A stretch of 64,000 bases of DNA from Alistipes montrealensis (GTDB lineage: Bacteria > Bacteroidota > Bacteroidia > Bacteroidales > Rikenellaceae), in assembly GCF_018362775.1 (NCBI RefSeq), contig NZ_JAGYXY010000003.1, forward strand, positions 468,846-532,845. The letters are read 5' to 3'. Below the pieces are notes generated by a model, which saw only the letters and a program-made list of their open reading frames with translations, was not told where the DNA came from and searched no databases. The number at the start of each line of letters is the position of its first letter. Position 1 is the stretch's first letter. Shown here one piece after another: positions 8,292-18,369 of this stretch. A program made the position numbers and the translations under genes.

Positions 8292-11120
8292 ATGACGCAA
8301 CCTCTACAAGCGAAAAAACGAAAACTTCCGGAAAGAGCCGCTGCGCTGCGCTGCCTGCGGCCATTGGTATTCCCGGCAGTCGTTTCAGTTCTGTTTTCCA
8401 TGAGCCCCGGCGAGCTGTTTGGACAAGGAACCCACGAACGCGAGGATTTCGTCCGGAATAACTGCCGCACAATATCCGCAGGCGCTGCGGAAGCGAGTTA
8501 TTCGGGTGAAGAACTACGCAGACTGCATCCGACGAATCTGCTCAAAGCCATACAACTGATCGACCCGTCCGTCTGCGGGACGGACCCCGATGAAAAATAC
8601 GGAGCGGACCCGAATGCCGCTGCTGCCTCGATGAGCCTCCAGGGTACGAAATCGCTGCCCTGGAAGATGAGCAGCACGGACGCCCTGCCGCTGATCATCG
8701 TCGACGGCCACGCCGAATCGATCGACCGTTTGCAGGACTTCGACATCCTGCGCGTTGAAAATGTCACGCTGCTCAAGAATGCAACGGCAACGGCGATCTA
8801 CGGCGTGCGGGCCGGAAACGGGGTGATCGTCGTCAATACGAAGATTCCGGAGCCCCACAAACTGCGCCTGACCTACAACTTCGACGGCAGTTTCCAGAAA
8901 GCGAACCTGCGGAGTTTCGACCTGATGGACGCGAACCAGAAACTCGCGTGGGAGAAGCGCATGGGAGCCTACGACGGAAACGAAGCGCTCTACAACCAGC
9001 GGATCGCCGACGTGAAGGCCAATGGCTCGACCGACTGGCTCGACATTCCGGTACGCACCTCTTTTTCGCACCGCCACCGCGTGATGGTCGACGGCGGCGA
9101 CAGCAGCCTGCGTTACCGCGGCACGCTGTACATGAATCCCGTCAAGGGCGTGATGAAGGGTTCGAAGCGCACGATGTACGGCGCCTCGGCATTCATCGGC
9201 TACACGACCCGTTCGCTCCAGATTTCAAACGAACTGAGCGTCGACATGGCCGACGCATCGGAATCGACCTACGGGCCGATGTCCGGCTGGGCGCAGATGA
9301 ATCCCTATTACACCCCCGCAGACGAACGTGGCAAAGCGTACGATATCCTGGGCGAAGGAACCTTCAGCGAACAGGAATCGCCGCTCTACGAGACCTCGCT
9401 CAGCAGTTTCGCCGAAAACAAAATCGCACGCGTGAACAATAACCTGACCGTACGCTGGATTATAGACAACCGTTTCAGCATCGCCGGGCAGTTCAACCTC
9501 ACGCAGGACCACGACAAGCGGTCGGAGTTTACCTCGCCGATGTCGCTCCTGTTCAAGGATTACACCATCGACGAAATCGACCAGAAGGGCCGCTACCGCA
9601 TCGTCCGCAACCGCCTGGCTTGTTACCAGGAGCGGCTGTGGGCCGACTACCGCCTCGAACGCGAGCGCCACACCCTGCGCGCAACGCTCGGCATGGAGGT
9701 CTACTCGGCAACGATGACCGACGACGCTTTCATGGGCGTAGGCATGTCGAGCGACCACATGGACTACGTCTCCTTCGCACAGCGCTACACCCCGGGCCGC
9801 CCCGAGGGAACAGAGACCTACGAGCGCGTGATGAGCGGCTACGGAATCGTTTCGTGGAGTTTCGACGGCAAGCTCTTCGTCGATCTCTCGGGCCGGCTGG
9901 ACAAGTCCTCGATGCTGGCTCCCGACAAGCGCACGGCGGGTTCCTACGGACTGACTGCCGCCTATGACCTGAAAAAGGCCCTGATCGAAAATTCGGAACT
10001 GATCGGCAAACTCACCCTGACGGCCGGATACGGCAGTACGGCGGGCTACCAGTTCGACTACGGATTCGTCAATCCGATGTACAGCTATGACACCAGCAAT
10101 CCCTACCTGAACGGCATGGGAACCGCAAAGCCTTACAACCAGGGGCTCGTGGCGCTGTTCCATACCAACTACTACAACCCCGCACTGAAATGGAAGGCGA
10201 CACGGAACGTCAACGTCGGCGTAAGCGGGCGCATCAGCACCGTCGACATAGCCGTAAAATACTATAACACACTGTCGAAGGACGTATTGACGTTCGAAGA
10301 GCAGAGCACCGCCTTCGGCCCGGGACACCGCTTCGCCAACAGCGGCGCGATCCGCAATTCGGGGCTGGAATTCCTCGTATCGGCCGGGATACTCCGCAAC
10401 CGCAGCGGCGTCGATCTGACGCTCTTCGCCAAAGGCGTCGTCAACCGCAGCAAGATCACCGAACTGCCCGACTACGCATCGACGCTGTACAACAACAACA
10501 GTTTCGCACAGCGTTACTACGGCGGCATGGCCGAAGGCGACGCAGCGGACGGCATCTACGCCCTGCGCTCGGCAGGAATCGACGCCGACACCGGACGCGA
10601 AAAATTCTACCTGCGCGACGGTTCGGTATCGGAGACCCCGACGGCAGCCGACCTGGAATACCAGGGCAGCATGACCCCGAAACTGCGCGGTACGTTCGGC
10701 GCAACGGCGGCCTACCGCAATTTCGATTTCGCAGCGGTGTTCTCCTACTCGCTGGGCGGGAAGTATTACGACGTTTACACCCAACAGGCCGTGGACCTGG
10801 CAGGTTACGGCGTCAACGTCCCGAAGGCCGCCGAAGGCAAATGGAGCCCCTCGAACAGGAACGCCGCCTATCAGGGCATCGACAATGCGGTCGATTACGC
10901 GTCGTCGCGCTTCGTCTCGAAGCGTAACATACTTTCGCTCTCGTCGCTGCGCATCGGCTACGCCTTCCCCCGAAAAATCGCTTCGGCAATGCGCATGCAG
11001 GGGCTGAAAGTGAGCCTCACGTGCGACGACCTCTGGTACTCCTCGTCGGTAAAGACTCCGCACGGACTCTACTACCCTTATGCCTCCAGTTTCATCCTCT
11101 CCCTCCAGGCAACTTTCTAA
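8292..11120 (+). CDS. SusC/RagA-type TonB-dependent transporter, short form without N-terminal domains
   Basis: This 942-residue protein starts with a signal-like hydrophobic stretch (about residues 20-45) and goes almost directly into the plug. The STN domain and the carboxypeptidase-regulatory-like domain found in most SusC proteins are both absent. The plug is clear (HPTNLLKAIQLIDPS, VENVTLLKNATATAIYGVRA, NGVIVVNTK) and the barrel ends in SFILSLQATF, the normal outer-membrane C-terminus. No obvious TonB box is visible. The plug aligns well with that of the second SusC downstream, so the pair are paralogues. It probably forms a transport complex with the SusD that follows 14 bp later. Substrate unknown. 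Confidence 0.9.
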   Translation: MTQPLQAKKRKLPERAAALRCLRPLVFPAVVSVLFSMSPGELFGQGTHEREDFVRNNCRTISAGAAEASYSGEELRRLHPTNLLKAIQLIDPSVCGTDPDEKYGADPNAAAASMSLQGTKSLPWKMSSTDALPLIIVDGHAESIDRLQDFDILRVENVTLLKNATATAIYGVRAGNGVIVVNTKIPEPHKLRLTYNFDGSFQKANLRSFDLMDANQKLAWEKRMGAYDGNEALYNQRIADVKANGSTDWLDIPVRTSFSHRHRVMVDGGDSSLRYRGTLYMNPVKGVMKGSKRTMYGASAFIGYTTRSLQISNELSVDMADASESTYGPMSGWAQMNPYYTPADERGKAYDILGEGTFSEQESPLYETSLSSFAENKIARVNNNLTVRWIIDNRFSIAGQFNLTQDHDKRSEFTSPMSLLFKDYTIDEIDQKGRYRIVRNRLACYQERLWADYRLERERHTLRATLGMEVYSATMTDDAFMGVGMSSDHMDYVSFAQRYTPGRPEGTETYERVMSGYGIVSWSFDGKLFVDLSGRLDKSSMLAPDKRTAGSYGLTAAYDLKKALIENSELIGKLTLTAGYGSTAGYQFDYGFVNPMYSYDTSNPYLNGMGTAKPYNQGLVALFHTNYYNPALKWKATRNVNVGVSGRISTVDIAVKYYNTLSKDVLTFEEQSTAFGPGHRFANSGAIRNSGLEFLVSAGILRNRSGVDLTLFAKGVVNRSKITELPDYASTLYNNNSFAQRYYGGMAEGDAADGIYALRSAGIDADTGREKFYLRDGSVSETPTAADLEYQGSMTPKLRGTFGATAAYRNFDFAAVFSYSLGGKYYDVYTQQAVDLAGYGVNVPKAAEGKWSPSNRNAAYQGIDNAVDYASSRFVSKRNILSLSSLRIGYAFPRKIASAMRMQGLKVSLTCDDLWYSSSVKTPHGLYYPYASSFILSLQATF

Positions 11121-11134
11121 AACAAGCGAACAGT

Positions 11135-12508
11135 ATGAAAAAATTGATATATACGGCACTCCTGCTCCTGGCGGCTACCTCGTGCAACAAGTGGTTCGAA
11201 GCGGAACCCAAGGGAGGAGGCACGTCGGGAAGCAAGGTTTTCGATAACGAAGCGTCCTTCCGCGACTACATGAACAGCATTTACGCCGGACTGCGCACCG
11301 ACGATCTTTACGGCTCGAACCTCACGCTGGGCGGCGTGGAATTCCTCTCCCAGACATTTAGGCCCTACGCCGGGGCCGAGGGCTGGACGAAAATGGATTT
11401 CAGCGATCCGGCAGCCCGGGAAATCGCCGCAAAGGCATACACCAAACTCTATGCGGCCATCTACCAGTGTAACGACATCCTCGAACTGTTCGCAGCAAAG
11501 GGCGATGTCCTGTTCGTGGCAGGCTCGCGCGAAATGATGGTAGCCGAGGCCGAAGCCCTGCGGGCATTCCTGCACTTCGAACTCCTGAGACTTTACAGTC
11601 CGGCCTATGCGGTCGACAACACGGTGTCCAACATCCTCTGGATAGACGGCACGAAGAGCGCAGGCGTACAGATGACGACCGCACAACTCACCGACAAGGT
11701 TATCAGCGAACTGGCCACAGCGGCGACCCAGCTGAGCAGGTACGACCCGATCGTGACGGGCGTCTCATACGACGACACCACGCTGATCGGGACCGAACCC
11801 GCAAGCCGCGTCTGGAAACTCAACTACTACGCCTGCCGGGCCGCCGAAGCCCGCGCGCTGATGAGCAAAAACTCGCCGGAAAGCTACGGCGAAGCCTACA
11901 AACTGCTGGACAAAATCATCACCGAGGGCGGCTACGGCTTCGTACGCACCGTCTCGGGAACCGACTATTCGTTCTCGGCGGAATACATCTTCGCACTGCC
12001 CTCTTCGGACAAGGGTTTCTGCGCCCTGTCGGAAGAGTTGTTCGACCCCGCCAAGAAAGGCGTGACCCTCTCGGCGCAACTCGACGTAAACGACCTGAAC
12101 GCCGACGACCGCCGACGCAACTGGTTCGACAGCGACAACACGATGCGCACGAAATTCGCACCGACGAGCAAACTCGACAAGTGGAACACCGTGCCGGGTA
12201 TCCCCGTGATCAAGATCGGCGAGGTGTACCTCATGGCCGCGGAAGCCGCCGCCAAATCGAACCAACTGGCAACGGGAATCCTCCGGTTCAACGACTTCGC
12301 GGAAGCGCGTAACAGCGAAAGCCTCAAGTTGCCCGAAACAGCCACGGCCGCACAACTGGAAACGGCTGTCGATCTCCAGTATCGCTACGAGTTCATGGGC
12401 GAAGGCGTGCGCTTCCACTACTGCAAACGCCTCAACCAAACCGTAACGGCATACGACGGTTCGCAGATCGCCGAAGTCGGCAAAAAGTCACTACCCATCG
12501 TCAAATAA
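11135..12508 (+). CDS. SusD/RagB-family substrate-binding lipoprotein
   Basis: The protein has 457 residues from the ATG at 11135; the same frame runs further upstream but would overlap the susC gene. It begins with MKKLIYTALLLLAATSC, a lipoprotein signal with the lipidated Cys followed by NKWFEAEP. The early ...DNEASFRDYMNSIYAGL and the later VIKIGEVYLMAAEAAAKS are typical SusD helical repeats. SusD proteins cap the SusC barrel on the outer surface and capture ligand. It is the partner of the short SusC immediately upstream. Confidence 0.93.
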   Translation: MKKLIYTALLLLAATSCNKWFEAEPKGGGTSGSKVFDNEASFRDYMNSIYAGLRTDDLYGSNLTLGGVEFLSQTFRPYAGAEGWTKMDFSDPAAREIAAKAYTKLYAAIYQCNDILELFAAKGDVLFVAGSREMMVAEAEALRAFLHFELLRLYSPAYAVDNTVSNILWIDGTKSAGVQMTTAQLTDKVISELATAATQLSRYDPIVTGVSYDDTTLIGTEPASRVWKLNYYACRAAEARALMSKNSPESYGEAYKLLDKIITEGGYGFVRTVSGTDYSFSAEYIFALPSSDKGFCALSEELFDPAKKGVTLSAQLDVNDLNADDRRRNWFDSDNTMRTKFAPTSKLDKWNTVPGIPVIKIGEVYLMAAEAAAKSNQLATGILRFNDFAEARNSESLKLPETATAAQLETAVDLQYRYEFMGEGVRFHYCKRLNQTVTAYDGSQIAEVGKKSLPIVK

Positions 12509-12523
12509 CCTAAGATTAAGCAG

Positions 12524-15500
12524 ATGAAGAACATCACCTCATACATCACACCACGCGGCGAACGGCCATTCCGGTTGCTCCGGATGTGCCTGCTGGTGGC
12601 CATCCTGGCTTGCGCCCCCGCCCGCGCACTCCATGCGCAGGAGGCCAAAGTCACGTTCCGGCTCCAGGAAAAGCCGCTTTCGACCCTGCTGTCCGAGATT
12701 CAGAAGCAGACCGGATATAAAATATTTTACAGCGATAACAACGTCGACGTTTCACGCAGGGTGAACGTTTCGGCACGGCAGGTTCCCGTGAACAAAGTGC
12801 TCGAATCGATCCTTCCGAAGCTGGGACTCGCCTATCAGTTCATCAACAACACCATCGTACTTTCGCAGGACCCCAAAGCCAAGCAGACACAGGCCGGGGG
12901 AAGCGTCATGGCCAAGGCCATCCCCGTCCGCACGGTATCGGGCGTAGTTAAGGACGAAGCGGGCAAGCCGGTGGTCGGCGTGTCGGTGGTGGCGAACAAG
13001 GACAAGCGCCGCGGAACCTCGACGGCCGCCGACGGCAGTTTTTCATTCCGCGTGCCGACGGACGAAACGCAGATCATCATATCGATGATCGGCATGAAGT
13101 CACAGACGCTCAACATCGGCGACAAGCCGCTGGAAATCACGATGAAGGCAGACGTTATCGAATCCGAAGCACTGGTGGTCACGGGCTACGTTCCCAAAGC
13201 CAAAAACAGCTTCACGGGTACGGCAACGCAGGTGAAGGGCGACGACCTGATCAAGGTCAACCCGACCAACATGCTCGAAGCGTTGCAGGTTTACGACCCT
13301 TCGTTCGTGATTTCGGACCTCAACGGAGAATTCGGTTCGAACCCCAACTACATTCCCGACCGCATCGAAATCCGCGGTGCGAACAGTATGCCCGATATCT
13401 CGGAAAATACGCTCCAGACCTACACCACGCTGCCGATTTTCATCCTCGACGGGTTCCAGGTAAATGTCGAGAAGGTTTATAACCTCGACATCAACCGCGT
13501 GGAGAGCGTCACGATCCTCAAGGACGCCGCGGCATCGTCGATCTACGGTTCGCGCGCGGCGAACGGCGTGGTCGTGATCGCAACGAAGATGCCCAAGAAG
13601 GGCAGCATCCAGATTTCGTACACGCTCAATACCAGCGTCGAATCGCCCGACCTGTCGTCGTACAACCTGATGAACTCGAAAGAACTCGTGCAGTACTACG
13701 AGAAGATGAAGGTTTTCTCGTCGTCAAACGGGACCATCGGCAGCGAGGACCCCGAACGGCGCAACCTGTTGATGCTCCTCAAGAAGGAGGCCGAAAACGG
13801 CGTGGACACCTACTGGCTCGCACAACCCCTGCGCACGGCCTTCAAACATGCCCATTCGCTCTTCCTCGAAGGCGGTACGGAGGTCGGACAGGAAGGCAGC
13901 AACCGCACGCTGCGTTACCAGATCAACCTCAACGGCAACTTCTCGGACGGCGTGATGATCGGCTCGTCGCGCAACACCTACGGCGGTGGCGCAAAGCTGA
14001 TCTACGACACCCGCAAGCTCCAGTTGACGAGCGACCTGCAGGTGGGATTCACCGACACGAAGGATTCGCCCTACGGCAGCTTCTCGACCTACACCCAGTT
14101 GCTTCCGCTGTTCCGTATCAAGGACAGCAACGGCGACTATTTCCCGAGCCTTTCGGCCGGCAATATCCCGATGTTCGGCAACTTCCCCTGGACGAGTATC
14201 GGCTCCTCGGTGCTGGGAACGCAGATAAATCCCCTCTACGAGGCAAATTACCTGAACAACTTCTCGCGCGGCGACAACCTGAGCCTGTCGTACCAACTGG
14301 GGGCAAACTGGGAGATCGTCGACAACCTGCGCCTCAGGGGATCGTTCACCTACGACCGGCAGGAACGGATGAGCGAGAAGTATGTGTCCCCGTTCAGCGC
14401 AGCAGCGACTGAAGACGAGACGACCATCAACAACTCCATCGAACAGCTTTACCGCCGCGGATCCTACGAAAAAACCAGCAGTACGTCGACCAACTACTAC
14501 GGCATGGTGAACCTCTCCTACCTCAAATCGTTCGGACGCCACACCGTCCAGGCTGTGCTCGGCGGCGAGATCAAGGAGGATACGACCGAGAGCGACAGCT
14601 ACAAGGTGACGGGATTCCTCAACGACTCGCAGACGTTCCCCTCCGACGGCGCACAGTATCCGCTCACGGGAGGCCCCGGCGGTGCAAGCAGCATCGTGCG
14701 CACGGTAGGCACATTCGGCACGGTCAACTACTCGTTCGACAACCGCTACATGGTCGACGCCAGCTACCGCGTCGACGGCTCTTCGAACTTCGCGAGCAAA
14801 CAGCGCGTATCGTCGTTCTGGGCCGTGGGCGTGCGCTGGAACCTCGCCAACGAGAAATTCATGAACCAGGACATCTTCGACAACATCGCCCTGAAAGCCA
14901 ACATCGGAACGACGGGTAACTCGAACTTCGTGCTGAGCCAGATTCTGAACATGTACAAGTACCTCTCGATGTACGACGGAATCACGGGCGCCGAGCTGAT
15001 GTCGCTGGCCAACCCCAACCTCAAATGGCAGACGACCCTCAAGCGGAACATCGGCCTCGAACTGGCATTCCTGAAGAACCGCGTGAACCTGGAGTTCAAC
15101 TACTATTCGAACACCACGGACAACAACATCACGAACGTATCGATCCTGCCTTCGACGGGTTTTGCGACTTACACGGCCAACCAGGGCGACGTGTCGAACA
15201 AGGGTTTCGACTTCAACCTGTCGGTAACGCCCCTGCGCACGAAGGTGTGGCAGTTGAACGTGTTCGTCAACGGCCAGCATAACCGCAACAAGCTGACCAA
15301 CCTTTCGGAAGCGCTTCAGGAGTACAACAAACAGATCATGGAATCGCAGGTAAACGCCAAGGGAACCAAGATCGACAACGTATTCCTCTTCGAAGAGGGC
15401 AAATCGCTCTCGGCAATCTATGCCGTACCGTCGGCGGGCATCGACCCCGGAACGGGACAGGAAGTCTTCATCACCAAGGACGGCAAGCGCACCTTCACGT

Positions 15501-16009
15501 GGAATGCCGCCGACCAGGTGGTCGTAGGCGACACGGAACCCGACCTGCGCGGTTATTTCGGGCTGAACCTCAGCTACAAAAACTGGTCGCTGAACACGAG
15601 CTTCGAATATTCGTTCGGCGGCGAGATGTACAACCAGACGCTGGTGGACCGCATCGAGAACACCTCGATGAACACGTCGAACAACCAGATCGCCTACAAC
15701 ATGGACCGCCGGGCGCTGTACGACCGCTGGTCGCAGCCGGGAGACATCGCCAAGTACCGCGGCATCAACGTGACGGGAAAGACCTATGCAAGTTCACGCT
15801 TCGTGCAGAAGAACAACTACCTGCGTATGAACTCGCTGCGCATCATGTACAACCTCAACCGCCCCGACAAACGCCTGCTGGGCATGTCGATGCTCCGCAT
15901 AGCGCTCTCGGCCAACGACCTGTTCTACTCCTCGTCGATCCGGCAGGAGCGGGGCCTGTCGTACCCTTACGCCCGTACGTTTACGCTCAGTCTCCAGGCT
16001 AATTTTTAA
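12524..16009 (+). CDS. SusC/RagA-type TonB-dependent transporter with STN signalling domain
   Basis: This 1161-residue protein has a signal peptide ending near ALHAQE (about residue 38), an STN (secretin/TonB N-terminal) domain (about 45-105, KPLSTLLSEIQKQTGY), a carboxypeptidase-regulatory-like domain (about 137-205), a plug with RVESVTILKDAAASSIYGS, and a barrel ending FTLSLQANF. The STN domain is the part that contacts FecR in ECF-linked systems, so this is the likely sensor receptor for the operon's sigma/anti-sigma pair. It begins 15 bp after the first susD and is followed by a second susD 3 bp later. Confidence 0.96.
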   Translation: MKNITSYITPRGERPFRLLRMCLLVAILACAPARALHAQEAKVTFRLQEKPLSTLLSEIQKQTGYKIFYSDNNVDVSRRVNVSARQVPVNKVLESILPKLGLAYQFINNTIVLSQDPKAKQTQAGGSVMAKAIPVRTVSGVVKDEAGKPVVGVSVVANKDKRRGTSTAADGSFSFRVPTDETQIIISMIGMKSQTLNIGDKPLEITMKADVIESEALVVTGYVPKAKNSFTGTATQVKGDDLIKVNPTNMLEALQVYDPSFVISDLNGEFGSNPNYIPDRIEIRGANSMPDISENTLQTYTTLPIFILDGFQVNVEKVYNLDINRVESVTILKDAAASSIYGSRAANGVVVIATKMPKKGSIQISYTLNTSVESPDLSSYNLMNSKELVQYYEKMKVFSSSNGTIGSEDPERRNLLMLLKKEAENGVDTYWLAQPLRTAFKHAHSLFLEGGTEVGQEGSNRTLRYQINLNGNFSDGVMIGSSRNTYGGGAKLIYDTRKLQLTSDLQVGFTDTKDSPYGSFSTYTQLLPLFRIKDSNGDYFPSLSAGNIPMFGNFPWTSIGSSVLGTQINPLYEANYLNNFSRGDNLSLSYQLGANWEIVDNLRLRGSFTYDRQERMSEKYVSPFSAAATEDETTINNSIEQLYRRGSYEKTSSTSTNYYGMVNLSYLKSFGRHTVQAVLGGEIKEDTTESDSYKVTGFLNDSQTFPSDGAQYPLTGGPGGASSIVRTVGTFGTVNYSFDNRYMVDASYRVDGSSNFASKQRVSSFWAVGVRWNLANEKFMNQDIFDNIALKANIGTTGNSNFVLSQILNMYKYLSMYDGITGAELMSLANPNLKWQTTLKRNIGLELAFLKNRVNLEFNYYSNTTDNNITNVSILPSTGFATYTANQGDVSNKGFDFNLSVTPLRTKVWQLNVFVNGQHNRNKLTNLSEALQEYNKQIMESQVNAKGTKIDNVFLFEEGKSLSAIYAVPSAGIDPGTGQEVFITKDGKRTFTWNAADQVVVGDTEPDLRGYFGLNLSYKNWSLNTSFEYSFGGEMYNQTLVDRIENTSMNTSNNQIAYNMDRRALYDRWSQPGDIAKYRGINVTGKTYASSRFVQKNNYLRMNSLRIMYNLNRPDKRLLGMSMLRIALSANDLFYSSSIRQERGLSYPYARTFTLSLQANF

Positions 16010-16012
16010 AAC

Positions 16013-17602
16013 ATGACTCCTATGAAAATAAGATATATCGCAACCCTGCTGCTGCTCGCCGTCAGCGCCGTATCGTGCAAAGACTGGCTCGACGTATACC
16101 CCAAGTCGGAAATTACCTCGAACAAAGTGTTCGAGAACGAAGACGGCTTCTATTCCGCGCTGGCCGGACTCTACATCAAGATGGCCGACGACGAACTCTA
16201 TGGATTCGACCTTACGTGCGGTTACATCGACATGATGGGAGGAGCCGTATTTACGGGCGGCGGGGCCTATCTGACCTATTACGCCAACAACTTCTACGCC
16301 GACCCGAGTTATGCCGGCATAGTAGCGCCGCTGCAGTTCCCTGCATTCAACCATACCCGCGGACAGATCCGCACCGAGCGGACCGACAACAGGTATGAAA
16401 TAATCTGGACGAAAATCTACAACATCATCACCAACACCAACCTGCTGCTCGACGAACTCAATAAGGTCGACGGCGGCATGTTCGAAGCAGGGATCAAGGA
16501 GTTGCTGACGGGCGAGGCGCTGGCCGTAAGGGCCTACCTGCACCTCGACCTGGTACGGCTGTTCCAGCCGCCCTACCTCTCCGAACAGGGTAAGACCGCC
16601 AAGCGGATTCCCTACATGGAGACGCTCGACGCGCTGAAATTCGTACCCTCGTCGACAACCGACGAAATACTGGACAAAGTGGACGCCGACCTGGCCCATG
16701 CCGCCGAGATCATGAAGGACAACGACCCCATCAGTTCGGGCAAAAGTTACCACACGCTGATGTTCTCCACCAACCGCCAGTACAAGATGAATTACTACGC
16801 CGTGAAATTGCTCCAGGCCCGGTCGTTCCTCTACCGAGGCAAGGACAAAGCGGCTTACGCCGCCGCCATGGAGGTTATCGACGCCGCCCAGGGTGCAGGC
16901 ATCCACTTCATCACCGAAGCCGAACGCAGCCGTGTCGACAGCTACGGAACGCCCGTGGACCGCAGTTGCCCGCAGGAGAACCTCTTTGCCCTGCTCACGG
17001 ACGAGTTGTCCGAAAACTCGATCGACGCCGTAAAAATAAACGGCAGCAGCAAAAGGCTGGGAATGTACGGTCGTCTGGCTTCGAACAAATGGCTGAGTGC
17101 AACGTCCGGACTGATCCCCGAGGCTTTCTTCTCGTCGGCAAGCGACATCCGCATCAACCTCTGGAAAAGGACCGTCTATCCTTCGGGCATGGTGGGTAAA
17201 TACATCCGCGAATCGAGCGACGCCGAAGACATCGCACTCTACCCCAAGCAGGCCGTAACGCTGCTCAAACTGGGCGAAGCATACCTGATCGCAGCCGAAG
17301 CGGCCATCAGCGCCGTCAGCCCGGGCGAAGGACAGCGCATCCTCAACCTGTTGCAGGCCGAACGCCGGGGAGGCATCTACCCCTCGGCAGACGAAGAGGG
17401 ACTGCGGAAGGAAATCCTGCTCGAATACCGCCGCGAAACGCTCAGCGACGGACAGCTTTTCTACGCCTACAAACGGCGCAACGAACCGCAGTTGACGACA
17501 CTCTACCAGACTCCGGACTATACGTATTATTTTACGATGGACGACAACAAGTATACGCCCGACATCCCCGACAAGGAGTATAACTCGGGCCGAACCTATT
17601 AA
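16013..17602 (+). CDS. SusD/RagB-family lipoprotein, second copy
   Basis: The protein has 529 residues. Starts are possible at 16013 or 16022 (MKIRYIATLLLLAVSAVSC); the second gives a cleaner lipoprotein signal, with the modified Cys followed by KDWLDVYPKSE, a standard SusD opening. The helical SusD domain (about residues 90-400) and the C-terminal AVTLLKLGEAYLIAAEAA are clear. It sits 3 bp after the STN-containing susC and is its likely partner. Confidence 0.94.
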   Translation: MTPMKIRYIATLLLLAVSAVSCKDWLDVYPKSEITSNKVFENEDGFYSALAGLYIKMADDELYGFDLTCGYIDMMGGAVFTGGGAYLTYYANNFYADPSYAGIVAPLQFPAFNHTRGQIRTERTDNRYEIIWTKIYNIITNTNLLLDELNKVDGGMFEAGIKELLTGEALAVRAYLHLDLVRLFQPPYLSEQGKTAKRIPYMETLDALKFVPSSTTDEILDKVDADLAHAAEIMKDNDPISSGKSYHTLMFSTNRQYKMNYYAVKLLQARSFLYRGKDKAAYAAAMEVIDAAQGAGIHFITEAERSRVDSYGTPVDRSCPQENLFALLTDELSENSIDAVKINGSSKRLGMYGRLASNKWLSATSGLIPEAFFSSASDIRINLWKRTVYPSGMVGKYIRESSDAEDIALYPKQAVTLLKLGEAYLIAAEAAISAVSPGEGQRILNLLQAERRGGIYPSADEEGLRKEILLEYRRETLSDGQLFYAYKRRNEPQLTTLYQTPDYTYYFTMDDNKYTPDIPDKEYNSGRTY

Positions 17603-17615
17603 CGAGATAACAACC

Positions 17616-18356
17616 ATGAAAAAATTTATAATCCCCGTTTTTGCGATCGCCGTCGCCGTTGTCTCCTGCAACAAGGAGGACATACCGGTTTATAATTCGG
17701 AACGTCCCTCGCTGAATTTCGTGAAGTCCTTCTTTACCCCGGAGCTGAACGACGACGCCGACATGGACACTCTGAAACTCAACACCGTATACCATGCCGG
17801 ACAAAACGAGATCCAATTCAGGCTCCCGGTACGCCTGTCCGGGGCCGTTGCGGACCACGACCGGAAGTACACGGTACGCATCTCGGAAGCCAAAAGCTAC
17901 GGCAACCTGATCGAGGGCGTACACTACACGCTCAGCGCAGAGCAGACTTTCCACGCCGGGCAATATGCCGACTCGACGCTCGTACATGCCAATCTGGCCA
18001 AACTGGCCGAAGACAAAGTCTCCGGGACGCTGGTGATCGAACTCGTGCCGGACGAAACTTTCGACGCAGGCATCGACAATTTTCAAAGCATCGGACTGGA
18101 GATATCGGGCGCAGGATTCGTCAGCCAGCCACCGTTCTGGAACAGGAACGGGCTGGATGCCTACGGAGGCGTCTATTCCGCCGTCAAGGCCGGAAAGTAT
18201 GCAGAACTGAACGGAGTGACCTCCGACGACTGGCGCGAATACAACACAGCCAAACTCTATGCCTACGGAAAGCGCACGTATGAATGGTTCCGCGACAACC
18301 CGACCTACGACAACGGGGTTCTGGTGGTCTTCCAGGGAACGATAATCTACGAATAA
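17616..18356 (+). CDS. DUF4843 domain lipoprotein
   Basis: This 246-residue lipoprotein has the signal MKKFIIPVFAIAVAVVSC followed by NKEDIPVYN. The beta-rich body resembles the DUF4843 family that often follows susD genes in Bacteroidetes operons. A surface location next to the SusCD pair is likely. Whether it binds substrate or has a structural role is not known for the family. It lies 13 bp after susD and 13 bp before the PKD-like gene. Confidence 0.8.
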   Translation: MKKFIIPVFAIAVAVVSCNKEDIPVYNSERPSLNFVKSFFTPELNDDADMDTLKLNTVYHAGQNEIQFRLPVRLSGAVADHDRKYTVRISEAKSYGNLIEGVHYTLSAEQTFHAGQYADSTLVHANLAKLAEDKVSGTLVIELVPDETFDAGIDNFQSIGLEISGAGFVSQPPFWNRNGLDAYGGVYSAVKAGKYAELNGVTSDDWREYNTAKLYAYGKRTYEWFRDNPTYDNGVLVVFQGTIIYE

Positions 18357-18369
18357 ACACCTACCGACT

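Noticed and set aside
9225..11159. A 644-codon reverse frame across the first susC
   Set aside because: No recognisable domain; the susC frame with its barrel C-terminus explains the region.
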